This document shows, piece after piece, positions 1-8,368 of a stretch of 58,726 nucleotides of DNA; the stretch's first letter is position 1; each line of letters opens with the position of its first letter. This DNA comes from Nitrospirota bacterium. GTDB taxonomy: Bacteria > JACPQY01. A program made the translations under genes and the position numbers. Location of the stretch: assembly GCA_016190245.1 (NCBI GenBank), contig JACPQY010000055.1, positions 1 to 58,726 of the forward strand, given 5' to 3'. The notes below the pieces were generated by a model, which was given only the letters and a program-made list of their open reading frames with translations, made no database searches and had not been told where the DNA came from.

Positions 1-119
1 ACAGGGAGCCCGCGTCCGAAGACGAAGACGCACCCGTGAAGGCCATGTTCCATGCGGCCCTTCCTGGGCCGCAACCTATCATGGCCCCATGCCATCCTCG
101 GCAAGGGGGTGCGGCTACC
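1..119 (+). repeat. Left arm of 119-bp inverted repeat (structured REP-like element)
   Basis: Bases 1-119 reappear as the reverse complement at 1466-1584 with only about three mismatches, all near position 27. The inner 80 bases fold as two hairpins: an outer GGCCATG/CATGGCC stem around a GCGGCCC/GGGCCGC stem, followed by a CCCC/GGGG hairpin and a GCGGCTACC tail. The arm starts at the window edge, so it may extend further left. Confidence 0.85.
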
Positions 120-134
120 TGGGATGAGACTGAG

Positions 135-160
135 CGCGCCCTAAAGGGCGCGGCTACTCC
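135..160 (+). repeat. Short hairpin repeat with GCGGCTAC tail
   Basis: A CGCGCCCT/AGGGCGCG stem is followed by GCGGCTAC. The hairpin overlaps the stop codon of the radical SAM gene. Other members lie at 1303-1327, 1350-1373, 1389-1412, 1421-1444, 4020-4043, 8221-8242 and 49290-49313. The tail is conserved and the stems vary with compensation. Confidence 0.7.
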
Positions 161-1263
161 GGCTCGACGGAGAAGCGTTGGACGGTGTTCTCGTCGGGCG
201 CAGCATCGCCTCGGACGCCTGCATCGTGGAGTTCGTGAAGAATTCCCGCCTCCATGCACGTCCACGCTTCGGGCCCCGTGTAGTCGCCCGTGTTGGAGTA
301 GACCGCCCCCGAGCTGCGACGGCAGAAGGCGCGGTCGGGACAGGGTTTGCAAACCGGGAAATCGTCCAGCTTCAGGCTTCGGATCCGATTCAGGACGGGG
401 GAATCCTTCCAGATCTCGGCAAAGCTCTTGTCGCGGAGGTTACCGGAAGGGACCGGCGCGCCGATGCAGGGATACACCTCGCCGAACGCTGTGATTCCGC
501 ACACGCTTCGGGCGCATGAACACTGTGGCGGCAGGTCGAGGCGATTCGAAGGTCCGCGCAGCATCTGGCGCAACGTGCTCTCGTACAGCCGGCGGAGTGA
601 AGGCCCGTCCAGCCTCAACTCCATCGAATCGCGTGTGCCGTCGTAGCGGGCGGTGACATGGGGGTCCATGGTGTAGTTGAGGCCGCGGGATCGCGCCAGT
701 TCCATCATCGCTTCCAACTCGTGGATGTTGGTCCGCATGAGGCCGAAGGACAGCCGCACCTTCATGCCCGCTTCCTTGGCGGCGTCAATGCCGCGCAGCG
801 TCTGTTCGAGAGCCCCGGGCACGCGGGTGAAGGCGTGGTAGGTCTCTTCCGTGGCCCCGTAGAGGGTGATGTCGGCGCTGTGGACGCCGGCTTCGACCAG
901 TTCTCGGGCCGCGGCCGGCGTGAGACGGATTCCGTTGGACTTGAGCCGCACGAGCATGTAGCGCCGGCGGGCCTGTCCCACGAAGTCCAGGAGGTTCGGG
1001 TGCATGAGGGCCTCGCCGCCGCTGAAGGCGAGGTAGAGGGTGCCCGCTTCCGCGAGCTGATCAATGATACTGAGGACCTCCTCTGGCGTCAGCTCTTCGC
1101 GACTGCGAGCGAGGGGTCGCGGCTCTGCCCGGTCGAAGTTGTAGCAGTGGTGGCAGCGGAGGTTGCAGCGGACCGTCACCTCGAACACGACCTGGATGGG
1201 AATGCATTTCTCGTAGGCCGCGCGCTGGATGCGATGGCGGATCTGGTTAGGTTCGGTGGCCAT
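154..1263 (-). CDS. Radical SAM/SPASM domain protein
   Basis: A 369-residue iron-sulfur enzyme. The radical SAM cluster motif is CNLRCHHC, with Cys33, Cys37 and Cys40 holding the 4Fe-4S cluster that cleaves S-adenosylmethionine. The C-terminal ~120 residues (from about 248) carry eight further Cys in SPASM-like spacing, ending FPVCKPCPDRAFC...WTC, for auxiliary clusters. Family members mature ribosomal peptides, cofactors or haem derivatives. No precursor peptide is visible beside it, so the substrate is unknown. hemB lies about 3 kb away but nothing else links them. I start at the ATG at 1263 because sequence before it is repeat-derived; an ATG at 1290 is an alternative. The gene sits exactly between the two arms of a 119-bp inverted repeat, which suggests it may have been moved or inverted as a unit. 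Confidence 0.85.
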   Translation of the reverse strand: MATEPNQIRHRIQRAAYEKCIPIQVVFEVTVRCNLRCHHCYNFDRAEPRPLARSREELTPEEVLSIIDQLAEAGTLYLAFSGGEALMHPNLLDFVGQARRRYMLVRLKSNGIRLTPAAARELVEAGVHSADITLYGATEETYHAFTRVPGALEQTLRGIDAAKEAGMKVRLSFGLMRTNIHELEAMMELARSRGLNYTMDPHVTARYDGTRDSMELRLDGPSLRRLYESTLRQMLRGPSNRLDLPPQCSCARSVCGITAFGEVYPCIGAPVPSGNLRDKSFAEIWKDSPVLNRIRSLKLDDFPVCKPCPDRAFCRRSSGAVYSNTGDYTGPEAWTCMEAGILHELHDAGVRGDAAPDENTVQRFSVEPE

Positions 1264-1302
1264 GGAGGGGCGCGTGGTTAAGTGTAGCATGAAATGCCAA
1301 GA

Positions 1303-1444
1303 GCGCGGCCCGAAGGCCGCGGCTACCCCGTACCCGGCAGCCATTCCCCGGTAGCCGCGCCCTCTGGGCAGCGTCCAGTCCGATCTCCGGTAGCCGCGCC
1401 CTTTAGGGCGCGTCACATACGCGGGCTCACAGCCCGCGGCTACC
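1303..1444. repeat. Cluster of four short hairpin repeats
   Basis: Four hairpins lie head to tail at 1303-1327, 1350-1373 (reverse orientation), 1389-1412 (reverse) and 1421-1444. Each has the GCGGCTACC tail (or GGTAGCCGC) beside a different stem: GCGGCC/GGCCGC, CGCCC with a weak partner, GCGCCCT/AGGGCGC and GCGGGCT/AGCCCGC. No gene is seen in this stretch. Confidence 0.75.
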
Positions 1445-1465
1445 AACCAACCAGAAGCACTCTCC

Positions 1466-1584
1466 GGTAGCCGCACCCCCTTGCCGAGGATGGCATGGGG
1501 CCATGATAGGTTGCGGCCCAGGAAGGGCCGCATGGAACATGGCCTTCACGGGTGCGGATTCGTCTTCGGACGCGGGCTCCCTGT
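1466..1584 (-). repeat. Right arm of 119-bp inverted repeat
   Basis: Reverse complement of bases 1-119, about 97% identical by eye. It contains the same two-hairpin structured core as 1-119 and lies just upstream of the quinone oxidoreductase promoter. Confidence 0.85.
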
Positions 1585-1634
1585 CCGCCCACCGGCGGAA
1601 AAGCCCGCGACTACCAATCTCCATACGGTTTCCG

Positions 1635-1640
1635 TACAAT
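1635..1640 (+). promoter_or_regulatory. -10 element, putative leaderless promoter of quinone oxidoreductase gene
   Basis: TACAAT ends 8 bases before the ATG at 1649. I see no good -35. The predicted transcript would start at or next to the start codon. Confidence 0.5.
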
Positions 1641-1648
1641 CGGCGCCC

Positions 1649-2617
1649 ATGAAAGCCATTCGCGTGAACAAACTTGGCGGGCCGGAGGTGTTGTCCTACG
1701 AGGACATCCCGATGCCGGAGCCCGGCCCGATACAGGTTCTCGTGCGTATCGAGGCGTGCGGTCTCAACTACATCGATACCTACTACCGGACGGGCTTCTA
1801 CAAGACGGACGTACCCTTCACGGCAGGGCAAGAAGCCGCGGGTACAGTCGAGAAAGTGGGGGCCGAAGTGACGGACCTGCGAGTGGGAGACCGCGTGGCG
1901 CACACGGGTATCCTGGGTTCCTACGCCGAGTATCAAGTGGTGAAGGCCGATCGGGTGGTGAAGCGCCCGGATGGTGTGGACGCGCGCACGGCGGCAGCGG
2001 TGATGCTTCAGGGGATGACGGCGCACTACCTCACGCACTCCACCTATGCGCTGAAGTCGGGGGAGTGGTGTCTCGTGCACGCGGCGGCGGGCGGGATGGG
2101 CTTGCTTTTGTGCCAGGTGGCGAAGTTGCTCGGCGCGAAGGTCATCGGCACCGTCTCCACCGAGGAAAAGGCCAAGCTCGCGCGAGAGGCGGGCGCCGAT
2201 CACGTCATCCTCTACACCAAGACCGATTTCGAGGAGGAGGTGAGGAGGATCACTGAGAAGAAGGGCGTGCACGTCGTGTACGACGGAGTGGGGAAGACGA
2301 CGTTTTCGAAGAGCATCTACTGCCTCAGACCGCGGGGGATGCTCGCGCTGTACGGTCAGGCCAGCGGGGCGGTCGAGTCCTTCGACCCGAGCATCTTGAG
2401 CATACGTGGGGCGCTGTTTCTGACACGACCAGGTCTGGGCTGGTACATCTCGAAGAGAGAGGAGTTGGTGGAGCGCTCGACGGCGGTGTTCGATTGGATC
2501 CGGAGTGGAAAGCTTGGAATCCGGATCAGCCGGGAGCTTCGGCTGCGCGAGGCCGCCGATGCGCATCGGGCGCTGGAGGGTCGGCAGACGACGGGGAAGG
2601 TGCTGCTGATTCCGTAG
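1649..2617 (+). CDS. Zinc-free NAD(P)H:quinone oxidoreductase, MDR superfamily
   Basis: A 322-residue cytoplasmic oxidoreductase of the quinone oxidoreductase (QorA-like) branch of medium-chain dehydrogenases. It starts MKAIRVNKLGGPEVL, the usual opening, and ends GRQTTGKVLLIP, the usual close. The nucleotide-binding motif AAAGGMGLLLCQ lies near residue 150. The Cys/His zinc ligands of alcohol dehydrogenases are absent, as expected. It probably reduces quinones or enones with NADPH. The ATG at 1649 is chosen because the preceding in-frame sequence is repeat DNA and a TACAAT -10 ends 8 bases before it. The next gene has its own promoter, so this is probably monocistronic. Confidence 0.9.
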   Translation: MKAIRVNKLGGPEVLSYEDIPMPEPGPIQVLVRIEACGLNYIDTYYRTGFYKTDVPFTAGQEAAGTVEKVGAEVTDLRVGDRVAHTGILGSYAEYQVVKADRVVKRPDGVDARTAAAVMLQGMTAHYLTHSTYALKSGEWCLVHAAAGGMGLLLCQVAKLLGAKVIGTVSTEEKAKLAREAGADHVILYTKTDFEEEVRRITEKKGVHVVYDGVGKTTFSKSIYCLRPRGMLALYGQASGAVESFDPSILSIRGALFLTRPGLGWYISKREELVERSTAVFDWIRSGKLGIRISRELRLREAADAHRALEGRQTTGKVLLIP

Positions 2618-2618
2618 G

Positions 2619-2646
2619 TTGACAGAGGGACCGCACGCGGTAAACT
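2619..2646 (+). promoter_or_regulatory. Sigma-70 promoter of acyl-CoA dehydrogenase gene, leaderless
   Basis: TTGACA (2619-2624), 16-base spacer, TAAACT (2641-2646), then only 7 bases to the ATG at 2654. The expected start of transcription coincides with the start codon. Confidence 0.75.
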
Positions 2647-2653
2647 CCGCCGC

Positions 2654-3802
2654 ATGATTGACTTTACCCTCACCCCGGAACAAGAAGCGCTGAGAAGCCT
2701 CGCCGCTGAATTCGCACAGAAGGAGGTCACGCCCCGAGCCAAGGAGGCGGATGAAACGGGCGTGTTCCCCATGGACGTGGCTCAGAAAGCCTGGGAACTC
2801 GGGCTGATCGGCTACCGGATTCCCAAGGAGTACGGCGGTCTCGGACTCGGTTCGATCGAGGACTGCCTCGTGGCGGAGGAGCTCTGTTCGGCCTGTATGG
2901 GGATCCACGCCACGCTCAACATCACCAACCTGGCCATGGAGCCGATCCTCGTGGCCGGGAGCGAGGACCAGAAAAAGAAATGGCTGGGGCCGCTCACGGA
3001 GAAACTGATGTTTGCGGCGTACTGCGTGACCGAGCCCGCCGCGGGTTCGGATGTCGCGGGAATCCAGACGACCGCCCGCAAGAAGGGGAACTCCTACGCG
3101 GTCAGCGGCACCAAACGGTTCATCACCGGCGGAAGTCTGGCGTCCTACTACGTGGTTTTTGCCTACACGGACAAGGCGCAGCGGCACAAGGGCATGACGG
3201 CGTTCATCATCCCTCGCGATTCGAAGGGTGTGACCGTCGGGAAGAAAGAGCCGATGATGGGTCAGCGCGCTTCGGACACACGCGAGATCACGTTCGAGGA
3301 AGTCGAAGTCCCGGCGGCCAACCGGCTCGGCGACGAGGGACAGGCATTCAAGATTGCAATGGCGGCGTTCGATCGAACGCGTCCCGGCGTTGCGGCGGGG
3401 GCGGTGGGGATTGCTCGCGCGGCGTTGGAGCACTCCACGCGCTACGCCAAGGAACGAAAGGCTTTCGGGCAGTCGATCGCGGAGTTCCAGGCGATCCAGT
3501 TCATGCTCGCCGATATGGCCATGCAGACCGAGGCGGCGCGACTGCTCACGTACAAGTCCGCTTGGCTGATCGATCACGGGCAGCGTAACTCCAAGCTGGC
3601 CTCGATGGCCAAGGCGTTCGCCAGCGATGTGGCGATGAAGGCCGCCGTGGATGCGGTCCAGATCCTCGGCGGAGTCGGTTACTCGCGCGAGTACCCTGTG
3701 GAAAAGCTCATGCGCGACGCGAAGGTGACGCAGATCTATGAAGGGACCTCGCAAATCCAGCGTTTGGTCATCGCCCGGCACGTGATTCAGGAGATCGGGT
3801 AG
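2654..3802 (+). CDS. Acyl-CoA dehydrogenase
   Basis: A 382-residue FAD flavoenzyme that introduces the alpha-beta double bond in acyl-CoA (beta-oxidation or branched-chain amino acid degradation) and passes electrons to ETF. The full family length is present: N-terminal helical domain (FTLTPEQEALRSLAAEFA), FAD-binding signature YCVTEPAAGSDVAG near residue 120, and the C-terminal IYEGTSQIQRLVIAR, whose Glu is the usual catalytic base of short/medium-chain members. Chain-length specificity cannot be read from sequence alone. No ETF or thiolase gene is adjacent. A near-consensus promoter lies directly before the ATG. Confidence 0.95.
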   Translation: MIDFTLTPEQEALRSLAAEFAQKEVTPRAKEADETGVFPMDVAQKAWELGLIGYRIPKEYGGLGLGSIEDCLVAEELCSACMGIHATLNITNLAMEPILVAGSEDQKKKWLGPLTEKLMFAAYCVTEPAAGSDVAGIQTTARKKGNSYAVSGTKRFITGGSLASYYVVFAYTDKAQRHKGMTAFIIPRDSKGVTVGKKEPMMGQRASDTREITFEEVEVPAANRLGDEGQAFKIAMAAFDRTRPGVAAGAVGIARAALEHSTRYAKERKAFGQSIAEFQAIQFMLADMAMQTEAARLLTYKSAWLIDHGQRNSKLASMAKAFASDVAMKAAVDAVQILGGVGYSREYPVEKLMRDAKVTQIYEGTSQIQRLVIARHVIQEIG

Positions 3803-3925
3803 CACGACCACGAGAATCCTGTGTGCCGCACGGTGGTAGCTAGCCGCGGGCTTACCGCCTGTCCAGTCCGCCACGGCGGACGGACTTCGGCGGGCAGGCA
3901 GCCCGCCTCCGGCTCGCAGCCTGAA

Positions 3926-4007
3926 GGCCATGTTTTATGTGGCCCATCCTGGGCCACAACTTATCATGGCCTCATACCCTCCTGGGCAAGGGGCTGCGGC
4001 TACCGGG
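3926..4007 (+). repeat. Third copy of the structured two-hairpin repeat
   Basis: About 80% identical to 41-119. The inner stem has changed from GCGGCCC/GGGCCGC to GTGGCCC/GGGCCAC, so both sides changed together and pairing is kept; the outer GGCCATG/CATGGCC stem is conserved. The ~270-bp gap from 3803 to 4069 holds this copy, a short hairpin repeat at 4020-4043 and no gene. Confidence 0.75.
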
Positions 4008-4069
4008 GTTTGGACCAGACGCACCCTCAAGGGTGCGACTACCACCTATCCCGGAGCTGCGAGGGAGAC

Positions 4070-5056
4070 ATGCCATTCCCGGCGACCAGATTGAGGCGGC
4101 TGCGGGGGACGGAGTCCATCCGCAGGCTGGTGCGGGAAACGCGCCTTGCGCCCGATGATTTCATCTATCCGATGTTCGTGCAGCCCGGCCGGGGCAAGAA
4201 GACACCCATCGCCGCGATGCCGGGCGTGCACCGGTACTCCGTGGACAGGCTCGCGCCTGTGGTTCGCGAGGTGGCGGAGGCGGGCGTGCCCGGTGTGCTC
4301 CTTTTCGGGCTTCCGCGCCGGAAGGACGAGCGCGGGAGCGAGGCCTTCGCGCGCGACGGGGCGGTCCAAGCCGCCGTGCGCGAGGTCAAGAGTCGTGCGC
4401 CGGGGCTGCTGGTGATCACCGACGTTTGCCTCTGCGCGTACACCTCTCACGGCCACTGCGGAATCGTGCGACGGAGCGGTCGCAGCTTCGAGGTGGCCAA
4501 CGATCCGACGCTGGAGCTGCTGGCCCGCGTGGCGGAGTCGCATGCCGAGGCCGGTGCCGACTTCGTGGCACCGTCCGACATGATGGACGGTCGGGTGCGC
4601 GCGATCCGGCGGGCGCTCGACGGAACGGGCCACGAGAACGTGGGGATTCTGAGCTACGCGGCGAAGTACGCTTCCGCGTTCTACGGTCCGTTCCGCGAGG
4701 CTGCTGACTCCGCTCCACATTTCGGGGATCGCAGCTCATACCAGATGGACCCCGCAAACGCGCGCGAGGCACTGCGGGAGATGGCGCTCGACGCAGAGGA
4801 GGGAGCGGACATCCTGATGGTGAAGCCTGCGCTGGCGTATCTCGATGTGATCCACGCCGCGCGAAAGCGATTCGATCTCCCGATCGCCGCCTACAACGTG
4901 AGCGGGGAGTACGCCATGGTGGAGGCGGCGGCCCAGCGCGGCTGGGTGGATGGCGAGCGCACGATGCTCGAGATCCTCACGGCCATCAAGCGCGCGGGAG
5001 CTGACATCATTCTGACCTATTTCGCGGTGCGTGCCGCGCGAGCCTTGGAGATGTAG
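4070..5056 (+). CDS. hemB: Delta-aminolevulinic acid dehydratase (porphobilinogen synthase)
   Basis: A 328-residue cytosolic enzyme that condenses two 5-aminolevulinate molecules to porphobilinogen in tetrapyrrole synthesis. It has the zinc-type Cys cluster ([15 protein letters not shown]), the first substrate Lys in the [14 protein letters not shown] segment, and the Schiff-base Lys in [12 protein letters not shown]. The ATG at 4070 follows a GAGGGAG ribosome site; upstream in-frame sequence is repeat DNA. truA starts 9 bases after the stop and murI overlaps truA, so the three are probably cotranscribed. Confidence 0.95.
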   Translation: MPFPATRLRRLRGTESIRRLVRETRLAPDDFIYPMFVQPGRGKKTPIAAMPGVHRYSVDRLAPVVREVAEAGVPGVLLFGLPRRKDERGSEAFARDGAVQAAVREVKSRAPGLLVITDVCLCAYTSHGHCGIVRRSGRSFEVANDPTLELLARVAESHAEAGADFVAPSDMMDGRVRAIRRALDGTGHENVGILSYAAKYASAFYGPFREAADSAPHFGDRSSYQMDPANAREALREMALDAEEGADILMVKPALAYLDVIHAARKRFDLPIAAYNVSGEYAMVEAAAQRGWVDGERTMLEILTAIKRAGADIILTYFAVRAARALEM

Positions 5057-5065
5057 CGGCATGCC

Positions 5066-5806
5066 ATGCGCCGGTTGGCTCTCACGCTCAAGTTCGACGG
5101 CTCCGCGTTCGCGGGCTGGCAGCGGCAGCCGGAAAAGAGGACCGTGCAGGGCGTGGTGGAGTCCGCGCTGTCGCGCATCTGCGGACAGGGAGTCACGGTC
5201 GTCGGCTGCAGCCGTCTCGATGCCGGGGCTCACGCCCGCCGGCACGTGAGCCACTTCGACACGTCCAGCGGCCTGCCCGTGGCGGAGATGTTCCGGGCCC
5301 TTGGAGCGGTGCTCCCCCAAGACGTAGTGCCGCTGGATCTTCGGGAGGTTTCCGCCGTCTTCCATGCTCGGAAGGACGCGTCGCTCAAGACGTACGAGTA
5401 CGTGCTCTCGACAGCGAGCGCTCGCCCCCTCTGGAATCGAGCGTATTGCTGGCACGTGCCCGCCAAGCTGGACCTGCCGGCGATGCGTCGCGCGGCCCGG
5501 CGGCTCGTGGGGGAACACGACTTCGCCTCGTTCCAGAACGCGGGGAGCTCCGTCAAGACGACGGTACGAAAGATCGAGAGTGCGCGGGTGATCCGGTCCG
5601 GCGAGAAGGTGCGCATCCGTCTGAGTGGGAGCGGCTTCCTCAAGCAGATGGTGCGCGCCATCGTGGGGACACTCGTGGATGTCGGGCACCGGCGAATACC
5701 AGCCGAGGAACTCGGACGGATCCTCGAGCGGCGCCGGCGGGCGGCGGCGGGACGGACGGCTCCGGCCCGAGGGCTCTTCCTCGTCGATGTTCACTACGCG
5801 CACTAA
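5066..5806 (+). CDS. truA: tRNA pseudouridine(38-40) synthase TruA
   Basis: A 246-residue enzyme that isomerises uridines 38-40 of tRNA anticodon arms. It opens LALTLKFDGSAFAGWQRQP, and the catalytic Asp lies in SRLDAGAHA (family GRTDAGVHA) about 55 residues in. C-terminal KQMVRAIVGTLVDVG and GLFLVDVHY motifs are present and the length is normal. Ser-Arg-Leu instead of Gly-Arg-Thr before the catalytic Asp is a mild deviation. An ATG at 5061 is out of frame. The 3' end overlaps murI by 20 bases. Confidence 0.93.
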   Translation: MRRLALTLKFDGSAFAGWQRQPEKRTVQGVVESALSRICGQGVTVVGCSRLDAGAHARRHVSHFDTSSGLPVAEMFRALGAVLPQDVVPLDLREVSAVFHARKDASLKTYEYVLSTASARPLWNRAYCWHVPAKLDLPAMRRAARRLVGEHDFASFQNAGSSVKTTVRKIESARVIRSGEKVRIRLSGSGFLKQMVRAIVGTLVDVGHRRIPAEELGRILERRRRAAAGRTAPARGLFLVDVHYAH

Positions 5807-6632
5807 GCGGGTCCGATCGAGCACATCGGAGCGGCACGACCCGCGGCCGATCGGGGTTTTCGATTCGGGCGTGGGCGGGCTGACCGTCCTGCGCGCCATG
5901 AGACGTCGCTTCCCCCGCGAGCGCCTCATCTATCTGGGCGACACGGCCCGCGTGCCGTACGGGAACAAGTCGAGGGACACGATCATTCGCTATGCCCTCG
6001 AGACGACGATTTTCCTCACCTCGAAGAACATCAAGGTGCTCGTCATCGCCTGCAACACCTCCAGTGCCTACAGCCTCGAGCGCCTGCGCGCCACGTTCTC
6101 CGTGCCCGTGGTCGGCGTGATCGAGCCCGGTGTGCGGGAAGCCCTCTCTGCCACGCGGAAGGGGAGGGTCGGCGTCATCGGGACGGCCGGCACGATCAAC
6201 AGCGGGGCCTACCAGAACCTGCTCACGCGCGCCCGACGGGGTCTGAAAGTGGCGGCGCGCGCGTGCCCCTTGTTCGTATCGCTGGCCGAGGAAGGTTGGA
6301 CGCGAGGGGCCGTGGCATACGCGGTCGCCCGCACGTATCTCGCGCCCATCCGCAGCCAGGGGATCGACACCCTGATCCTGGGATGCACGCACTACCCTTT
6401 GCTGAAAGGCCCCATCGGACGTGCGATGGGCCGCGGCGTCACGCTGATCGATTCGGCGGAAGCCGTGGCACGTTCCGTGGAGGATCTGTTGCTGAAACAT
6501 GGCTTGACGGCAGCCCCCGCCTCGCGAGGAGGCATGGAGATCCTCAGTACCGATATCGGCGGATCCTTCGGGGCCGTGGCGAGACGCTTCTTGGGGAGTC
6601 CGCTTCCGCCGGTAAGGCGCGTCCTCCTCTGA
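5787..6632 (+). CDS. murI: Glutamate racemase
   Basis: A 281-residue cofactor-independent racemase that makes D-glutamate for peptidoglycan. Both catalytic Cys are present, in ACNTSSA and LGCTHYP, together with PIGVFDSGVGGLTVLR and GDTARVPYGNKS. The ATG at 5787 lies inside the end of truA (20-base overlap), which implies translational coupling. A GC hairpin at 6641-6669 follows the stop and may end the hemB-truA-murI transcript. Confidence 0.95.
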   Translation: MFTTRTKRVRSSTSERHDPRPIGVFDSGVGGLTVLRAMRRRFPRERLIYLGDTARVPYGNKSRDTIIRYALETTIFLTSKNIKVLVIACNTSSAYSLERLRATFSVPVVGVIEPGVREALSATRKGRVGVIGTAGTINSGAYQNLLTRARRGLKVAARACPLFVSLAEEGWTRGAVAYAVARTYLAPIRSQGIDTLILGCTHYPLLKGPIGRAMGRGVTLIDSAEAVARSVEDLLLKHGLTAAPASRGGMEILSTDIGGSFGAVARRFLGSPLPPVRRVLL

Positions 6633-6640
6633 GTCGGTCG

Positions 6641-6669
6641 CGCGCGCTGGCAACAATCGCCGGCGCGCG
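6641..6669 (+). terminator. GC-rich hairpin after murI
   Basis: An 11-base stem (CGCGCGCTGGC / GCCGGCGCGCG, one T:G wobble) with a 7-base loop. There is no T tract, so it is a weak candidate for intrinsic termination. It occupies the spacer of the next gene's promoter. Confidence 0.4.
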
Positions 6670-6676
6670 GTAAAAT
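6647..6676 (+). promoter_or_regulatory. Promoter of MopE-repeat lipoprotein gene, near leaderless
   Basis: CTGGCA (6647-6652), 18-base spacer, TAAAAT (6671-6676), then 9 bases to the GTG at 6686. The hairpin at 6641-6669 overlaps the -35 and spacer. Confidence 0.5.
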
Positions 6677-6685
6677 AGGCTGGAG

Positions 6686-8020
6686 GTGTCCGTCATTGTT
6701 GCCGTCCCCCGTTCTCGCCCGTTGGTGATCTGGTGCACCGCGGCGTGGATGACGGCGCTGGTGGGGTTGTCCTGCGACGGTCGCGGCGGAAAGATCGGGT
6801 TGGGTGCGGGTTCCTCGGGGGGCCTGGAAGTCGAGTTGGCGATTCCGCTTCAGCCCGAGCAGGCCGGTCTGGTCGCCGGCGCGCGTGAGGACTCCAAGAA
6901 AACGGGCGGCGAGGAGGGAGTGCGGGTTCTCTCCACTGATATCTTCGTCAACGATCAGCCCACCGCACAGGGTTTGTCCGGCGGGGTAAGGTCGGATGTC
7001 AAGGCCGGGATCCGTGGCGTGTCCACGGGCGCCAAGTCGCCCGAACGCGCCACCACGACATCGGGCTCCCAGACTTCGGGAGCCACGTCCCTCGTGTACC
7101 ACACCAGGTTCACGCTGAGCCCGGAGGGATTGACGGGGACGACGGCAGAGATTCGCGCCGAGGTCAGGATGAGTCGCCGCGCCGAGATCGGGCTTCTCGA
7201 GATCAAGGCAAAGCCCAAGCTGGCTCTCGCCGGGGGGGGGGTCGAGGTGGTCGGCCTCGAAGAAGCGAGCCTGAGCTTCCAGGACGTCGCTCTGCCGGAC
7301 GAGGACGGTGATGGTGTCGCCAGCCTCGTGGAAACGGCCGTCAAGGGGGCCGATGTAGCGGCCGACAAGTCGGCCACGGTGACCCTGGATGAGCTCAAGA
7401 AGCGGCTCCCGGAGCTGGAGACCGCTTTGCGCAGGGAGTTGAGCAGCTCGGGGACGCAAGCCGATCCGCCGAAATTCGGGGAGGTGATGCTCGATCCTCC
7501 CACGCTCACGCTCGCCGCGACAACGGACGGGGCCGACCTCGCGGCGGGCTCCGAGGTGGCGGCCGGGAAGAGCATCGCCTTCACCTTCACGTGCAGTGTC
7601 CCCTCGTGTACCTTCCAGTGTTCGGCAGATGGTGGGTCCCTTTCCGCCTGCCAGAGCCCCCACGAGGTGGTCGCTTCGACCGAAGGGAGCCACAAACTCC
7701 GAGTGCTCGCCGCCGGTGTGCTCGGGAACCGCACGGAGCAGACCTTTGAGTTTGCAGCGAAGGGGGCGTGTCCATCCTCCACGGAACTGTGCGACGGGAA
7801 GGATAACGATTGCGACGGTCAGGTCGACGAGGATTTTGAGCTCGGCAAGGTGTGTGCCGTGGGGAACGGCGCCTGCGAGAGGACGAGCGGCCGCGTGTGC
7901 AAAGCCGACCAGTCCGGGTGGGAGTGCGGAACGAAGGCGGGCGAACCGACCACCGAGGTGTGCGGCGACAAGATCGACAACGACTGCAACGGCAAGGCAG
8001 ACGACGCGCCGGGGTGCTAG
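6686..8020 (+). CDS. Lipoprotein with C-terminal MopE-type Cys repeats
   Basis: A 444-residue secreted protein. The N-terminus is a signal peptide ending in lipobox LVGLSC. Residues ~250-360 form an Ig-like module with a Cys pair (TCSVPSCTFQCSADGG), the same type found in the giant proteins at 39-49 kb. The C-terminus holds two MopE-type repeats, CDGKDNDCDGQVDEDF and CGDKIDNDCNGKADD, a putative metal-binding motif common in Myxococcota and methanotroph surface proteins. A G10 tract (7232-7241) lies mid-gene, so slippage would truncate the protein before the Cys repeats. GTG at 6686 is chosen from the promoter position and signal peptide. Function unknown. Confidence 0.8.
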   Translation: MSVIVAVPRSRPLVIWCTAAWMTALVGLSCDGRGGKIGLGAGSSGGLEVELAIPLQPEQAGLVAGAREDSKKTGGEEGVRVLSTDIFVNDQPTAQGLSGGVRSDVKAGIRGVSTGAKSPERATTTSGSQTSGATSLVYHTRFTLSPEGLTGTTAEIRAEVRMSRRAEIGLLEIKAKPKLALAGGGVEVVGLEEASLSFQDVALPDEDGDGVASLVETAVKGADVAADKSATVTLDELKKRLPELETALRRELSSSGTQADPPKFGEVMLDPPTLTLAATTDGADLAAGSEVAAGKSIAFTFTCSVPSCTFQCSADGGSLSACQSPHEVVASTEGSHKLRVLAAGVLGNRTEQTFEFAAKGACPSSTELCDGKDNDCDGQVDEDFELGKVCAVGNGACERTSGRVCKADQSGWECGTKAGEPTTEVCGDKIDNDCNGKADDAPGC

Positions 8021-8107
8021 CCCCCTTTATTCATGAACTCTGCGAGGCCAAGGAGGCGGGGGCCAGCCCCGCCCCCACGCTTCCTGCGTTGGGGCGGCCC
8101 CTTGGGG

Positions 8108-8195
8108 CGAATAATTCATGCACTTCATCAGAGGAGACGGTACGACCATGAAAATACACTCTGCAGGTCTCCGCTCCTCGTGCATGAATTATTCG
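8108..8195. repeat. 16-bp perfect inverted repeat in intergenic region
   Basis: CGAATAATTCATGCAC (8108-8123) and its exact reverse complement (8180-8195) flank 56 bases. The arms are AT-rich in a GC-rich region and stand out. The 348-bp gap from 8021 to 8368 holds this element, a short hairpin repeat (8221-8242) and no convincing gene. Confidence 0.7.
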
Positions 8196-8220
8196 GGCTA
8201 GGATCTCTCGCCCCATGACA

Positions 8221-8242
8221 CGGGCTAAGGCCCGCGGCTACC
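8221..8242 (+). repeat. Short hairpin repeat with GCGGCTACC tail
   Basis: CGGGC/GCCCG stem followed by GCGGCTACC. Same family as at 135-160. Confidence 0.6.
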
Positions 8243-8368
8243 ACCCAGCCGTGAGGCCGAGGTAGGCACACCCGTGGAACGGGGCACAGCAGGCTTTGAG
8301 CCTGCGGGCATTTCGGGCTGGGGGGTCATCCTTCTCGGAACCTCAAGCCCCGGCTGGCGGGCGGCGGC

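Noticed and set aside
1427-3931. 834-codon open frame on the minus strand
   Set aside because: It is antisense to the quinone oxidoreductase and acyl-CoA dehydrogenase genes, is Arg/His-rich without domains, and arises from GC-rich third positions.
8031-8218. Two overlapping 61-codon frames on opposite strands
   Set aside because: They lie in the AT-rich inverted repeat and share its symmetry; no ribosome site or conserved composition.
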